From positions 35,529 through 99,528 of the forward strand of contig CATZPY010000003.1 in NCBI GenBank assembly GCA_958422985.1: DNA of 64,000 bases, written 5' to 3'. The notes beneath the pieces were generated by a model. The model worked only from the letters and a program-made list of their open reading frames with translations. It was not told where the DNA came from and searched no databases. Position 1 is the stretch's first letter. Each line of letters begins with the position of its first letter. This DNA comes from an uncultured Clostridium sp. (GTDB lineage: Bacteria > Bacillota > Clostridia > TANB77 > CAG-508). This document shows positions 34,269 to 43,459 of the stretch, piece after piece. Made by a program: the position numbers and the translations under genes.

Positions 34269-35252
34269 TTAAATTATGCCATTGAATGGAATATCTGTAT
34301 GGTAAAAATAGTTATACAGCTCTCTCAAAACTTTCTGGTATGGCCTCCAGTCCAGAGCGCACTGTCTGTAGCTATATCCCATTTTACAACCAATTTCTGG
34401 AAGATTAGGTACTAATGCTCTTCCGCCATATGGTCTATCTTCATCTTCGAAAAAACATCCCGTTTCTTCAAGCAGAATACAAGGTCTAGCAAGATGTACA
34501 TCTAAGTCACATACTCTAGCTCCTTTGTTCCGAACTTTTAAAGATAAAATATCTTCTTCTAAGCCGGATTGTATGTCTGGAATAGTGATAATAGAAATGA
34601 ATCCCTTAGAAATAAGCTTTTTTAGATATGCATAGGATATTTCTTTGAAATCAGTAGGTGCAAAGCTACAACCACTTACTTTACAGCACCGTCCTCCACA
34701 CATTTTACAGACTTCATGACTATAAGAAAATTCTTGTATCTGAAGTCTTTCTTCTGCAAGAATGTGTTCCACTGTAGCCTCTAGAATAACGGCAAAAGGC
34801 TTCCATTCTTCTAATGCTTTTTCTACAGTAAAATGAGTCTTACAATCTTCTATAACAAAAGAAATAGGAAGCGATGTTAAAAAAGATTGTGGTCTGCATT
34901 CTTTTATTTCGACCAATTTAGGCTCTAAGAGTTTAGCTCCTCTAGGCCTGTGATAGTAGTCTGTTATTTCACATCCTTTTTCTGTTAAATGTATGCATGG
35001 AGAGTTTCCTACCATGATATTAGTCTGTATTCTAGGTGTTGCAACTTGTGCAGGTTTTACTAACCATTGATTAAATGGTGTACCACCGTCTAATTGTGAC
35101 ACCCGCGAGAACATTATTTTTCCTTCATTATATAGCCGAAGAAAATGTTCTACACTTATTTCTTTAAAGTCTTCTGGTGCATACAAGCAACTGCTAGCTT
35201 GGCAGCATTTTCCTCCACATTCTCTGCATAATTCGTTGTTTTCAAATTTCAT
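34269..35252 (-). CDS. Tandem-duplicated cysteine-cluster (YkgJ-like) protein
   Basis: A 327-residue soluble protein built of two homologous halves. Each starts with CRECGGKCCQASSCLYAP or CKMCGGRCCKVSGCSFAP followed by DFKEIS, then further Cys/His (CIHL...GCEI; CILL...GCFF) and ending PRGAKLLEP or PYGGRALVP. The CxxCGGxCC cluster resembles the YkgJ/zinc- or iron-chelating family, so metal binding is likely; activity unknown. ATG at 35252 follows GGGAG; the earlier ATG at 35270 contains it. It uses CGG for Arg four times, unlike conserved neighbours, suggesting a different origin. Confidence 0.75.
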   Translation of the reverse strand: MKFENNELCRECGGKCCQASSCLYAPEDFKEISVEHFLRLYNEGKIMFSRVSQLDGGTPFNQWLVKPAQVATPRIQTNIMVGNSPCIHLTEKGCEITDYYHRPRGAKLLEPKLVEIKECRPQSFLTSLPISFVIEDCKTHFTVEKALEEWKPFAVILEATVEHILAEERLQIQEFSYSHEVCKMCGGRCCKVSGCSFAPTDFKEISYAYLKKLISKGFISIITIPDIQSGLEEDILSLKVRNKGARVCDLDVHLARPCILLEETGCFFEDEDRPYGGRALVPNLPEIGCKMGYSYRQCALDWRPYQKVLRELYNYFYHTDIPFNGII

Positions 35253-35341
35253 TTGTTTTTCTCCCTTCATTTATTAGAGTTATATTAACAAGTTATCTTA
35301 TCTATTATAACATTTATTTACAAATTTATCAAATTTAACAT

Positions 35342-35383
35342 AAAAAAAGCGAACATACTTGCAGCAAATTAAGTTTATTCGCT
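35342..35383 (-). terminator. Terminator after ackA
   Basis: Minus-strand AGCGAA ... TTCGCT stem with inner ACTT/AAGT pairing followed by seven T. Confidence 0.7.
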
Positions 35384-35409
35384 ACACACATATGTTCCCT
35401 TTTATTTAT

Positions 35410-36600
35410 CTATTTAATTAATTCTAAAGTTTGTTTTGCAATCATTAATTCTTCATCTGTTGGTACTACATAAACTTTAATTTTAGAGTTTTCAGTAGAA
35501 ATTAGTCTTTCTTCTCCTTTTACATTATTCTTTTCATCATCTATTTCTATTCCTAAGAATTTTAAGTTTTCACAAATACCTTTTCTTATATTTTTTTGGT
35601 TTTCTCCAATTCCTGCTGTAAATAACATAACGTCAAAACCATTCATTGCAACAGCACATTTAGCAATTTGAGTTGCTACTAAATAATTATGTATTTTTAT
35701 TGCAAGTTCTGCTTGTTCATTTCCTTCTTCTGCAGCAGCTTCCATATCTCTACAATCTTGTGAAACTCCAGATAATGCTAAAATTCCAGATTCTTTGTTT
35801 AAAATATGTTCCATCTCATCAGGTGTTAAACCTGCTTTTTTCATTATGAAAGTTACTACAGATGGATCTATATCTCCAGAACGTGTTCCCATAGGAATAC
35901 CAGCAAGAGGAGTAAGCCCCATACTTGTCTCTACAGATTTACCACCTTGTACAGCACATATACTTCCACCTTGACCTAAATGGCAAGATATAATTTTTAA
36001 ATCTTCAATTGGCTTTCCTTCAAGCTCAGCTACACGGTTTGATACATATTGGTGTGATGTACCATGGAAACCATATTTTCTAACACCAAATTCATTATAA
36101 TATTTATATGGTATTGGGTATATATAGTGTTCTTTAGGCATTGTTTGGTGGAAAGCTGTATCAAACACTGCTACCATTGGTTTATTTGGCATTATTTTTT
36201 CTGCTGCTCTAATTCCCATTATTGCTGCTGGGTTATGAAGTGGAGCTAAATGAGAACATTCTTCTATCGTTTTTATTACTTCTTCATTAATTATTACAGG
36301 TTTGTTGAATTTTTCACCACCATGAACAACTCTATGTCCTGTAGCATTAATTTCTTCTAAAGAATCTATTACCTTATATTTAGAATCTAATAATTGTTCT
36401 AAAGAAAATTCTAATGCTTCTTCATGATTTTTTACTGGTTTTTCTAATTTATATTTTTCTCCATTCACTTTATGTGTTAAGAATGAATTAGGTTGTCCAA
36501 TTCTTTCAAAAGTTCCTTTTGCCATTACATTTTCAGAAGCCATATCTATTAATTGATATTTTAAAGATGAGCTTCCACAATTAATTACTAAAATTTTCAT
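35410..36600 (-). CDS. ackA: Acetate kinase
   Basis: Makes ATP from acetyl phosphate in fermentation. The 396 residues open with VINCGSSSLKYQLID, and have GHRVVHGGEKF, VFDTAFHQTMP (catalytic Asp and Arg-region), RKYGFHGTSHQYVS and GITPL-type GLTPLAGIPMGTRSGDIDP, typical of the ASKHA fold. It begins 16 bases after pta, both on one transcript, forming the acetate pathway. AGGTT-type ribosome site is in the gap. Confidence 0.97.
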   Translation of the reverse strand: MKILVINCGSSSLKYQLIDMASENVMAKGTFERIGQPNSFLTHKVNGEKYKLEKPVKNHEEALEFSLEQLLDSKYKVIDSLEEINATGHRVVHGGEKFNKPVIINEEVIKTIEECSHLAPLHNPAAIMGIRAAEKIMPNKPMVAVFDTAFHQTMPKEHYIYPIPYKYYNEFGVRKYGFHGTSHQYVSNRVAELEGKPIEDLKIISCHLGQGGSICAVQGGKSVETSMGLTPLAGIPMGTRSGDIDPSVVTFIMKKAGLTPDEMEHILNKESGILALSGVSQDCRDMEAAAEEGNEQAELAIKIHNYLVATQIAKCAVAMNGFDVMLFTAGIGENQKNIRKGICENLKFLGIEIDDEKNNVKGEERLISTENSKIKVYVVPTDEELMIAKQTLELIK

Positions 36601-36615
36601 AAAAAAACCTCCAAT

Positions 36616-37623
36616 TTATTTTTCTTGTTCTTGAGCTTGAACTGCTGTAATTGCAATAACACCTTCTATATCTTTACTATTGCATCCCCTTGATAAATCA
36701 TTAACAGGTTTTGCTATACCTTGACATAAAGGACCATATGCTTCTGCCTTTGCAAGCCTTTGAACTAATTTATAACCTATATTTCCAGAGTTTAAATCTG
36801 GGAATATTAAAACATTAGCTTTTCCTTTTAAAGGACTTTCCTTTGCCTTATATTCTGCAACTTCTGGAATTATTGCAGCATCTAATTGCAATTCTCCATC
36901 TACTAACAATTCTGGAGCTTTTTCTTTTACAAGGTTAGTTGCATTTATTACTTTCTCAGTTAGATCTGACTTAGCACTACCATGTGAAGAATAAGAAAGC
37001 ATTGCTATTTTAGGTTCTTTACCTACTAATAGATCGAAACTTTTGCTAGATGAAATTGCTATTTCAGATAAAGCTTCACTATCTGGATTTTCGTTTAATC
37101 CACTATCTGAAAATAGAAATACTCCATCTTCACCAAATTCACAATTAGGTACAATCATCATGAAAAATGCAGATACTAATTTTGTTCCAGGTGCTGTTTT
37201 TAAAATTTGAAGCGCTGGTCTTAATGTGTCTGATGTAGAATGTACTGCTCCAGATACTAAACCATCTGCATATCCTTGTTTTACCATCATCATACCAAAA
37301 TATGTATTATCTAACATATATTCTTTTGCCTTTTCTATAGTCATACCTTTATTTTTTCTTAATTCATAAAATTTTTCTACAAATTCATCATATTTATCTG
37401 AATTAACTGGATCTATAATTTCTGCTTCTTCTACATTGTTTAGTTTTAATTCGTTTGCTCTTTTTAATATTTTCTCTTTATTTCCTATTAATATTATTTC
37501 TGCAAACTTTTGTTTTAGTACTTCAGATGTAGCTTTTAAAGTTCTATCATCTTCTGATTCTGGAAGTACTATTTTTTTTATATCTTTTTTTGCTCTGTTT
37601 TTAATTTCATCTATAAATGACAT
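36616..37623 (-). CDS. pta: Phosphate acetyltransferase
   Basis: Converts acetyl-CoA and phosphate into acetyl phosphate, the substrate of AckA encoded next. The 335 residues are the short Pta form. VLPESEDDRTLKAT opens the protein, followed by YADGLVSGAVHSTSDTLRPALQ, FLFSDSGLNENPD, SYSSHGSAKSD, and NVLIFPDLNSGNIGYKLVQRL. Start after an AAAGGAGG site. Promoter not clear in the 87 bases upstream. Confidence 0.97.
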   Translation of the reverse strand: MSFIDEIKNRAKKDIKKIVLPESEDDRTLKATSEVLKQKFAEIILIGNKEKILKRANELKLNNVEEAEIIDPVNSDKYDEFVEKFYELRKNKGMTIEKAKEYMLDNTYFGMMMVKQGYADGLVSGAVHSTSDTLRPALQILKTAPGTKLVSAFFMMIVPNCEFGEDGVFLFSDSGLNENPDSEALSEIAISSSKSFDLLVGKEPKIAMLSYSSHGSAKSDLTEKVINATNLVKEKAPELLVDGELQLDAAIIPEVAEYKAKESPLKGKANVLIFPDLNSGNIGYKLVQRLAKAEAYGPLCQGIAKPVNDLSRGCNSKDIEGVIAITAVQAQEQEK

Positions 37624-37710
37624 TTTATCCTCCTTTTAAAGATATACTTGGTTGTAACCTTATTAATTATATATTAGTATTTAAGAGTTGACAAGCTAAA
37701 ACATATTAAT

Positions 37711-38658
37711 TTATAAAGATTGTTCCGAATTTTCTTGCTTTCTGTTTTGCTCTCTTATTACTCTTTTTAATAATTTTACTCCGTTTTCATTTCCCCTAAT
37801 TCCTAATTTTAATCCCTCTTCTTGTAAAGTAGCTATCTTACCTATATCTACACCTAAAAACATATTATGCTTATTAGAATATAAATATGTTTTTGGTTGT
37901 TTATCATTTACAAATATACAACTTGTATATTCCTCTGGTTTAATTTCGCAAGGAAATATAAAAAGCTTTTTCCATATTTCATTTTCTGCTAAACTACTTA
38001 ACATTTTATAGAAAAAAGAATATTTTTGCATATATCCCATATCTTTAGAAATTTCATTTATTTCATTATTACTTATAAAGCTTGATACTCTTTCTGTTAA
38101 TGGTAAACCTTTTAAATTATTTATAATACTATTTATTGTTTCGTCTGAATACTCTACTTCTTTATTAGGATAACCTATATTTCTATCTGCTTCTATTATT
38201 TCCTTTTCTGGTAGCTCATCTAATAAAACATATTCATTATCTGACGTGCCAAAATATCTTGTTTTTCTACCAGTTTGAATAAACTCTAAATCAGATTGTA
38301 AGTCTAATTTTATTCTTCTACCATCCTTTAATGTAAGAATATTAAACACATGTTCTAGCTCTTTAGGTTCATGAGTAACAGTACAACTATATCCTAAGTT
38401 TTTAAAGATGTATTCACATTGTCTTGCTAAAGAATAGCATATAATCTCTCGTTCATCCAATCTTTTTTCTACTTCTGTTCTTCTTCTAGCAAGATTATAT
38501 ATTTTCTTTTGAGTCTCAGTATTACCAAAATAATATTTTACATCAAAAGTTTTATTTCTTCCTATTTCTATATAAATCTTTCTAATAAAACTTAATTCAT
38601 CTAACTTTTTATATTCTTCATTGCTTTTAATGTCTTCTAATAATTCTTTTACTTTCAA
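37711..38658 (-). CDS. Hypothetical protein with transglutaminase-like triad
   Basis: A 315-residue cytoplasmic protein. In the first half EIICYSLARQCEYIFKNLGY is followed by LEHVFNILTLKDG and RRIKLDLQSDLEF. The spacing of Cys, His and Asp is that of the transglutaminase-like cysteine-protease fold. The rest (QKYSFFYKMLSSLAENEIWK and GVDIGKIATLQEEGL) is unrecognised. A TTG start follows AGAGGA. It lies after trmB on the same strand (25-base gap) and may share its transcript. The enzyme class is an inference from one motif pattern; substrate unknown. Confidence 0.55.
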   Translation of the reverse strand: MKVKELLEDIKSNEEYKKLDELSFIRKIYIEIGRNKTFDVKYYFGNTETQKKIYNLARRRTEVEKRLDEREIICYSLARQCEYIFKNLGYSCTVTHEPKELEHVFNILTLKDGRRIKLDLQSDLEFIQTGRKTRYFGTSDNEYVLLDELPEKEIIEADRNIGYPNKEVEYSDETINSIINNLKGLPLTERVSSFISNNEINEISKDMGYMQKYSFFYKMLSSLAENEIWKKLFIFPCEIKPEEYTSCIFVNDKQPKTYLYSNKHNMFLGVDIGKIATLQEEGLKLGIRGNENGVKLLKRVIREQNRKQENSEQSL

Positions 38659-38683
38659 TATATATTTTTCCTCTTCTTATTAA

Positions 38684-39343
38684 TTATTTAAGCTTAGCAA
38701 TTAAAGCCTTAATTTTAATTCCTTCTTTAGAAAACATTTCTTCATGTTCTGTTGTAATATCTTCCCAATCTGTTTCAGAATGTAAGTTATATGTTATTTT
38801 TGTTATTTCGAATCCACTTTCGTTAAAGTACACTATACTAGATTCGAATAAATCATCATCATCTGTTTTAAAATGTATTTCTCCTCCTGGAATTAAAAAC
38901 TCTTTATACTTTTCTAATTGCCTTGTATGTGTTAATCTTTTCTTTCTATGTTTTCCTCTAGGCCAAGGATTGCAAAAATTAATATAAATTCTTTCTACCT
39001 TATCGTTATTACTCATCATTAATAATATTCTTTCTATATCGAACCTAGTAATAATTACATTTGAAGGTTCTTTATTATTATCTTTAAACTCTTGCTCTAT
39101 ATTTCTTTTAGCTAAACCTAACATTGCATCTACTAAGTCTATTGCAATATAGTTTATATTTGGATTATTTATAGAAAGTTTTGATATAAAGTTACCTTTC
39201 CCACATCCCAATTCTAAGTGGATTGGGTTATTTGAGTTTTTAAAAACTGTTTTCCATTTTCCTTTATAGTCTTCTGGATTATCTATATAAAATTTACATG
39301 CTTCTAATTCTGGTCTTGCCCATGGTTTAAATCTAATTCTCAT
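38684..39343 (-). CDS. trmB: tRNA (guanine-N7-)-methyltransferase
   Basis: SAM-dependent methyltransferase forming m7G46 in tRNA. The 219 residues include the SAM-binding [16 protein letters not shown], the acidic IAIDL at the second strand, and the specific [19 protein letters not shown] followed by [15 protein letters not shown]. Ends [20 protein letters not shown] as in the family. Start supported by AGAGGAGC. Confidence 0.96.
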   Translation of the reverse strand: MRIRFKPWARPELEACKFYIDNPEDYKGKWKTVFKNSNNPIHLELGCGKGNFISKLSINNPNINYIAIDLVDAMLGLAKRNIEQEFKDNNKEPSNVIITRFDIERILLMMSNNDKVERIYINFCNPWPRGKHRKKRLTHTRQLEKYKEFLIPGGEIHFKTDDDDLFESSIVYFNESGFEITKITYNLHSETDWEDITTEHEEMFSKEGIKIKALIAKLK

Positions 39344-39467
39344 TTTATTGCTCCTCTTAATAATTTTTAATAATTATATACTAAAATTACTAAAAAAAGC
39401 AAATATAAAATTTTAGAGTACATAAAACTACTATTAATAACTACAGAATATAAAAAACAACCAAAAC

Positions 39468-39791
39468 CTATGTTCTAGTTGTTATTATTGTTGGTGATAT
39501 TTCGTACTTCATATCATCTATTATATCTTTCATTACAATTGGTGTAACGTAGTGTTCTTTTAATTTATTTATAATAGAAATTACTTCTTTCTCATTTGGT
39601 GAAATATCTTCTATAACTCCTACTTCTCTTGTTATTTTAGAATCTTCATTAAATTGTATTTTTACAATTTCTATTCCATAGCTTGCATTCTCATATGTTA
39701 AATAATATAGCAAACTAATTGGATGTTCTACTCCTAATTCTATCATTAACTTCGGCTCATAAAATATTCCACCATAAAATCTCTTGCTCAT
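39468..39791 (-). CDS. Small DUF6514-like protein
   Basis: A 107-residue protein with a strand-rich first half (LLYYLTYENASYGIEIVKIQF) and a helical second half (SPNEKEVISIINKLKEHYVTP, then MKDIIDDM). The pattern resembles the small clostridial DUF6514 family, function unknown. Ribosome site AAGGGAAGAG precedes. A partial hairpin at the stop may terminate it. Confidence 0.55.
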   Translation of the reverse strand: MSKRFYGGIFYEPKLMIELGVEHPISLLYYLTYENASYGIEIVKIQFNEDSKITREVGVIEDISPNEKEVISIINKLKEHYVTPIVMKDIIDDMKYEISPTIITTRT

Positions 39792-39952
39792 TTGTTTTCT
39801 CTTCCCTTCTTATTTTTCTTAAGTTATAATTGCTAAAAAAAATATGTCTAACAATTAAGCTTGTATCGTCTACTTTATACCCATAGTATAATAAATGCAA
39901 GTATTTTCGTTCGCCATTTTTTTCGGTTTATGACCTTTTTCGACAAAACAGT

Positions 39953-39996
39953 AACCCATAGATTAATTACATTTTATAGTATTTAACCTATGGGTT
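39953..39996. other. Intergenic inverted repeat
   Basis: AACCCATAG and CTATGGGTT, nine pairs, 26-base loop; T-rich only on the plus side. Could end the minus-strand transcript from 40650 weakly. Its 5' flank holds TTTTTTCGG and TTTTTCGAC motifs not explained by a gene. Confidence 0.4.
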
Positions 39997-40035
39997 CTTT
40001 TTATATTATATTAAATTTATTTTTGTGGAAAAATA

Positions 40036-40650
40036 TTATACTACCTCTGCATAGTATTTTATAATTATATTATTTATTTCTGAATCTGAAGCTTTTAATA
40101 CTTTATTATAATTTTTTGCTTTTTTATACAATTTTATAACTTTATTTATTCCATAAGTATTAATTAAAGATAAAGTTATAAAATAAGCATCACTAAAACT
40201 TCTTACATTACCAATATCTAGTTTTTTATAAGAATACGTTGTTTTAGCATCATTCAAACCAAAAATGTATGTTGTAATATCTAACCATTTTGGAATATAT
40301 TCAAAATTATCTGCAAGAATGCTATCTGCAACAGTTTTTTGTGCAATTTTCATTATATCGCTATAAGAATGTACTGCTCCCGAATTTAAAGGTGTTACTA
40401 ATTTTAAATTACCTTCTTCATCTTCTATTGCTACTTTCCATTCCTCTTGCTTTTCACCAAAAACTTCATTATGTAGTTCTTCTACACTATTATATAAGTA
40501 AATTATAATCTTTCTATTATAGTTTTTTAGTTTAAATAAACTTGTGATAGTTTCATAAGCAATAAGTACTTGGTTCATTAGTTCGAGCACACACGGCTCA
40601 TTCTCATCACTATACTGTATTTCGATATTACCATCATCAAATTTTTTCAT
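40036..40650 (-). CDS. Hypothetical protein, possible inactive metallopeptidase-like
   Basis: A 204-residue protein with no signal or membrane segment. Its middle (IIIYLYNSVEELHNEVFG, then VTPLNSGAVHSYSDIMKIA, then IPKWLDITTYIF) follows the layout of small gluzincin-type metallopeptidases, in which HExxH and a later glutamate would be expected. Here those positions read TVADSIL and LDITTYI, so the zinc ligands are absent. It may be a non-catalytic relative; low certainty. Monocistronic, ATG after AAGGAGTG. Confidence 0.5.
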   Translation of the reverse strand: MKKFDDGNIEIQYSDENEPCVLELMNQVLIAYETITSLFKLKNYNRKIIIYLYNSVEELHNEVFGEKQEEWKVAIEDEEGNLKLVTPLNSGAVHSYSDIMKIAQKTVADSILADNFEYIPKWLDITTYIFGLNDAKTTYSYKKLDIGNVRSFSDAYFITLSLINTYGINKVIKLYKKAKNYNKVLKASDSEINNIIIKYYAEVV

Positions 40651-40702
40651 TAATACAAATCACTCCTTATTTTTTAATACACTTATATTATACCTTATTA
40701 TA

Positions 40703-40744
40703 AATAGGGATTCAAGGGACGGTCCTTAAAATCCCGATTTTTTT
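40703..40744 (-). repeat. Dispersed palindromic repeat, copy D (inverted)
   Basis: On the minus strand: AAATCGGGATTTTAAGGACC then GTCCCTTGAATCCCTATTT. The inner GGGAC-GGTCC pairing is perfect. Intergenic, upstream of the gene starting at 40650. Confidence 0.8.
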
Positions 40745-40816
40745 TGGTTTATATGTGCTCTTTATAAAAATATCATTATGCCACATCTTTTAGTATAATT
40801 AGGAAATAACATATGT

Positions 40817-41848
40817 TTATATTTCTATATAATTATATTCGCATGCTCGTAGTAATCTGTTATTTAAAGCTAGGCCTAATCCTTCTTTTTCCATTCCTTC
40901 TATTACTACTATATCTACATTATATTTGTCTACTTCTCTTAATATAGAAAATATGTTGTGTGCTATTTCTTCTAAATTATTTCCCATCTTAATCTTATGT
41001 TTTGCCTTATATTTAGAATAATTACAATCCTTACAAACTATTAAAGCTTTTTTCCCGTTTACAAACGCATTTATTTTATTTACCATTTTTAATTCATCTT
41101 TACTATATATCATAACGCAATTAGTATTTGGCGCATAATGTTTATATTTCATCCCTGGTGATAATACTTTTTCTTTTCCATCATATTTTCCAAGTATATT
41201 TTTATCTATTTCTACTTCTACACCAAATTTTTCTATATCATCTTTTGTTACTTTTCCTGGTCTTAGTATTCGTACTTTATTTTCTATAACCTTAACTACA
41301 GTAGATTCTAGTCCAATATCTACCATTCCAGAATCTATAATTGCAGAAACCTTTCCATCAAATTCTTTTTTTATATCCTCAATTTTAGTTCCACTCGGTT
41401 TTCCAGAAGCGTTTGCACTAGGTGCTGCAATTGGTGTGTTAGCATATTCTATTAATTTCCTAGCAATTTTATTTGATGGCATTCTTATTCCTACTGTATC
41501 TAATCCTGCTGTTACTACATTTGGAATAAAGCCTTTTGATTTTAATATTATAGTAAAAGGCCCTGGACAAAATTCTTTTATTAATTTTCTTTCTAATTCA
41601 TTTGGTTCTTTAGCAACTTTGCTTATCATTTCTTCATTACACACATGTACAATTAAAGGATTATCACTTGCTCTACCTTTCGCTTTAAATATATTTTTAC
41701 ATGCCTCTTCATTAAAAGCATTTGCGCCTATACCATAAACTGTTTCTGTTGGGAAAATAACCAAATTACCATTTTGTATTTCTTTTGCTACTTGTTTAAT
41801 TTCCTCATCATTATATCGTTCTTTTAAATTTATATATCTTGTTATCAC
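40817..41848 (-). CDS. L-threonylcarbamoyladenylate synthase (Sua5/YrdC)
   Basis: Makes threonylcarbamoyl-AMP for the t6A37 modification of ANN-decoding tRNAs. The 343 residues show the YrdC domain (GNLVIFPTETVYGIGANAF, KAKGRASDNPLIVHV, PCPFTIIL-type CPGPFTIIL, VGIRMPSN, PIAAPSANASGKPSGT) and the extra C-terminal Sua5 domain (APNTNCVMIYS onward). GTG start with GAAGGTG before it. Monocistronic. CGG is absent, Arg is AGA. Confidence 0.95.
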   Translation of the reverse strand: MITRYINLKERYNDEEIKQVAKEIQNGNLVIFPTETVYGIGANAFNEEACKNIFKAKGRASDNPLIVHVCNEEMISKVAKEPNELERKLIKEFCPGPFTIILKSKGFIPNVVTAGLDTVGIRMPSNKIARKLIEYANTPIAAPSANASGKPSGTKIEDIKKEFDGKVSAIIDSGMVDIGLESTVVKVIENKVRILRPGKVTKDDIEKFGVEVEIDKNILGKYDGKEKVLSPGMKYKHYAPNTNCVMIYSKDELKMVNKINAFVNGKKALIVCKDCNYSKYKAKHKIKMGNNLEEIAHNIFSILREVDKYNVDIVVIEGMEKEGLGLALNNRLLRACEYNYIEI

Positions 41849-41935
41849 ATCTGCACCTTCTATTATTTATATCAAATTATTTTTCCACAATATTATAGTC
41901 CGTTTTTGCTTAAAAATCAAGGTATAGCAAAAGTT

Positions 41936-41973
41936 AAAAAAAGCGTACCTAAGATTTTCTATTATAGGTACGC
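41936..41973 (-). terminator. Terminator of the ABC exporter operon
   Basis: GCGTACCT / AGGTACGC eight-pair stem followed on the minus strand by seven T. It shares the 17-mer CGTACCTAAGATTTTCT (41944-41960), in inverse orientation, with the terminator at 16089-16149. Confidence 0.75.
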
Positions 41974-42007
41974 CATAATTCTATTATACAAAGTAAGCTA
42001 GAACTAC

Positions 42008-43459
42008 TTATACATTCTTTATATTCCTCTTCTTAAATGATACTATAGAAGCTACTAGCATTATTACAAAATATATTGCACAAATAGTAATTGAAAATTC
42101 CACACTAGTATCTTTAAACATTGGTGTTCCTCCAAATAAGTATTGGCTTAAATCCCAGTTAGGTGTTACAAAATATTTTACCCAATCCCATTTGTAAGTA
42201 AGAGCCAACATATTAATCATATCACCGCCCATATATCCAAAGATAGGCAAAGCTATTGCAAGTGGTGAATTTAAGAAAATTGTACTAAGAGTAAATGCTA
42301 AAGTTCCTATTAAAATAACTATTGGTAATTTGCAAATAAACATTAATCCTAAATATGCAAATATATTTAATGTAACGATACTATTATTATTAAAGTCAAA
42401 TTGTAGAACTTGCATTGCATAAGTTTCGAATCCATATACTATTCCACCAACTATAAGTTGTAATGCTAGAATTGATATTGTAGTAAGAACCATAGTAATA
42501 AAAACAGAAATTAATTTTGCTATAAGAATTTTTGTTCTGCTATATGGTCTAACTAATAATAATTTTACAGTTCCTTTGTTAAACTCTTCACTAACAGAAA
42601 TACCTGCAACTATTACAACAACCATTACTATTATAAACATATATGATGATATAGAATTTTGGAATAAATAATTTGCCGTTGAAGGATTTTGGTATTCAGT
42701 ATTATTATATATGTCATATTTATATAAGTTTGCTTGTTCTAGGTTGTTATTCATATCTGTTTTCTCTTCATCTGTTATATTCTTATTTTGTGCATATTGA
42801 TTATAATTTTCCATATACATTCTATAACGTTGTATTGCCAAACTTTTATAATCTTCACTACCATATTTTATATCTTTTTCTAGTCTTAATGTTACTACTT
42901 CTTTTTGTAATTCTAAGCTTTTTAATTGTAATTGTAAATCTGTATTTTCCTTATCTTGCTCCATTAATAAATTTAGTTGTTCAAGTTGTAAATTAATATT
43001 TTCAAGTTCTTTATTTGCAAAATACTTCCAATTGTTTTCTCTTAAAGCTTTAGACATCTCGTCATATTTAGCATTAGATTCTGCAAGCTTATTTTCGTTT
43101 TTATCTACATATTTATAATTATTTATTTCTCCCATTATTGGAGCCATAACGTTTTCTATTACTTCTGCTTGCCAGCTATTTTGTGTATAATCTTTTGCTA
43201 AGTCTGCAACATCTTTTTGTGACTTTACCTCTGCATATTTATTTATATCTGATGCTTTATTTTGGTCTAATCCATTTAATTCCTCTTCTAGATAATTTAT
43301 ATAATTATCTGTATATGCTGGATATGAACTTGACCTATCTATGCTTATTTTTCCCATTACATTAATACCTATAATGAATATTAATATGAGAACTCCAATA
43401 ACAATCATACTCTTTTTAGAGAAAATTTTTACTAATTCATTTTTTATTAATTTAATCAA
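42008..43459 (-). CDS. ABC-2 type transporter permease
   Basis: Membrane subunit of an ABC exporter, 483 residues. One N-terminal helix (VIGVLILIFIIGINVMG), a large extracytoplasmic Gln/Asn/Glu-rich coiled domain (about residues 45-270), then five C-terminal membrane helices with SVSEEFNKGTVKLLLVRPYSR, the cytoplasmic coupling segment typical of ABC-2 permeases with the ATPase. Its start overlaps the stop of the ATPase gene by eight bases. Substrate unknown; such pairs often export antimicrobial peptides or sodium. Confidence 0.9.
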   Translation of the reverse strand: MIKLIKNELVKIFSKKSMIVIGVLILIFIIGINVMGKISIDRSSSYPAYTDNYINYLEEELNGLDQNKASDINKYAEVKSQKDVADLAKDYTQNSWQAEVIENVMAPIMGEINNYKYVDKNENKLAESNAKYDEMSKALRENNWKYFANKELENINLQLEQLNLLMEQDKENTDLQLQLKSLELQKEVVTLRLEKDIKYGSEDYKSLAIQRYRMYMENYNQYAQNKNITDEEKTDMNNNLEQANLYKYDIYNNTEYQNPSTANYLFQNSISSYMFIIVMVVVIVAGISVSEEFNKGTVKLLLVRPYSRTKILIAKLISVFITMVLTTISILALQLIVGGIVYGFETYAMQVLQFDFNNNSIVTLNIFAYLGLMFICKLPIVILIGTLAFTLSTIFLNSPLAIALPIFGYMGGDMINMLALTYKWDWVKYFVTPNWDLSQYLFGGTPMFKDTSVEFSITICAIYFVIMLVASIVSFKKRNIKNV

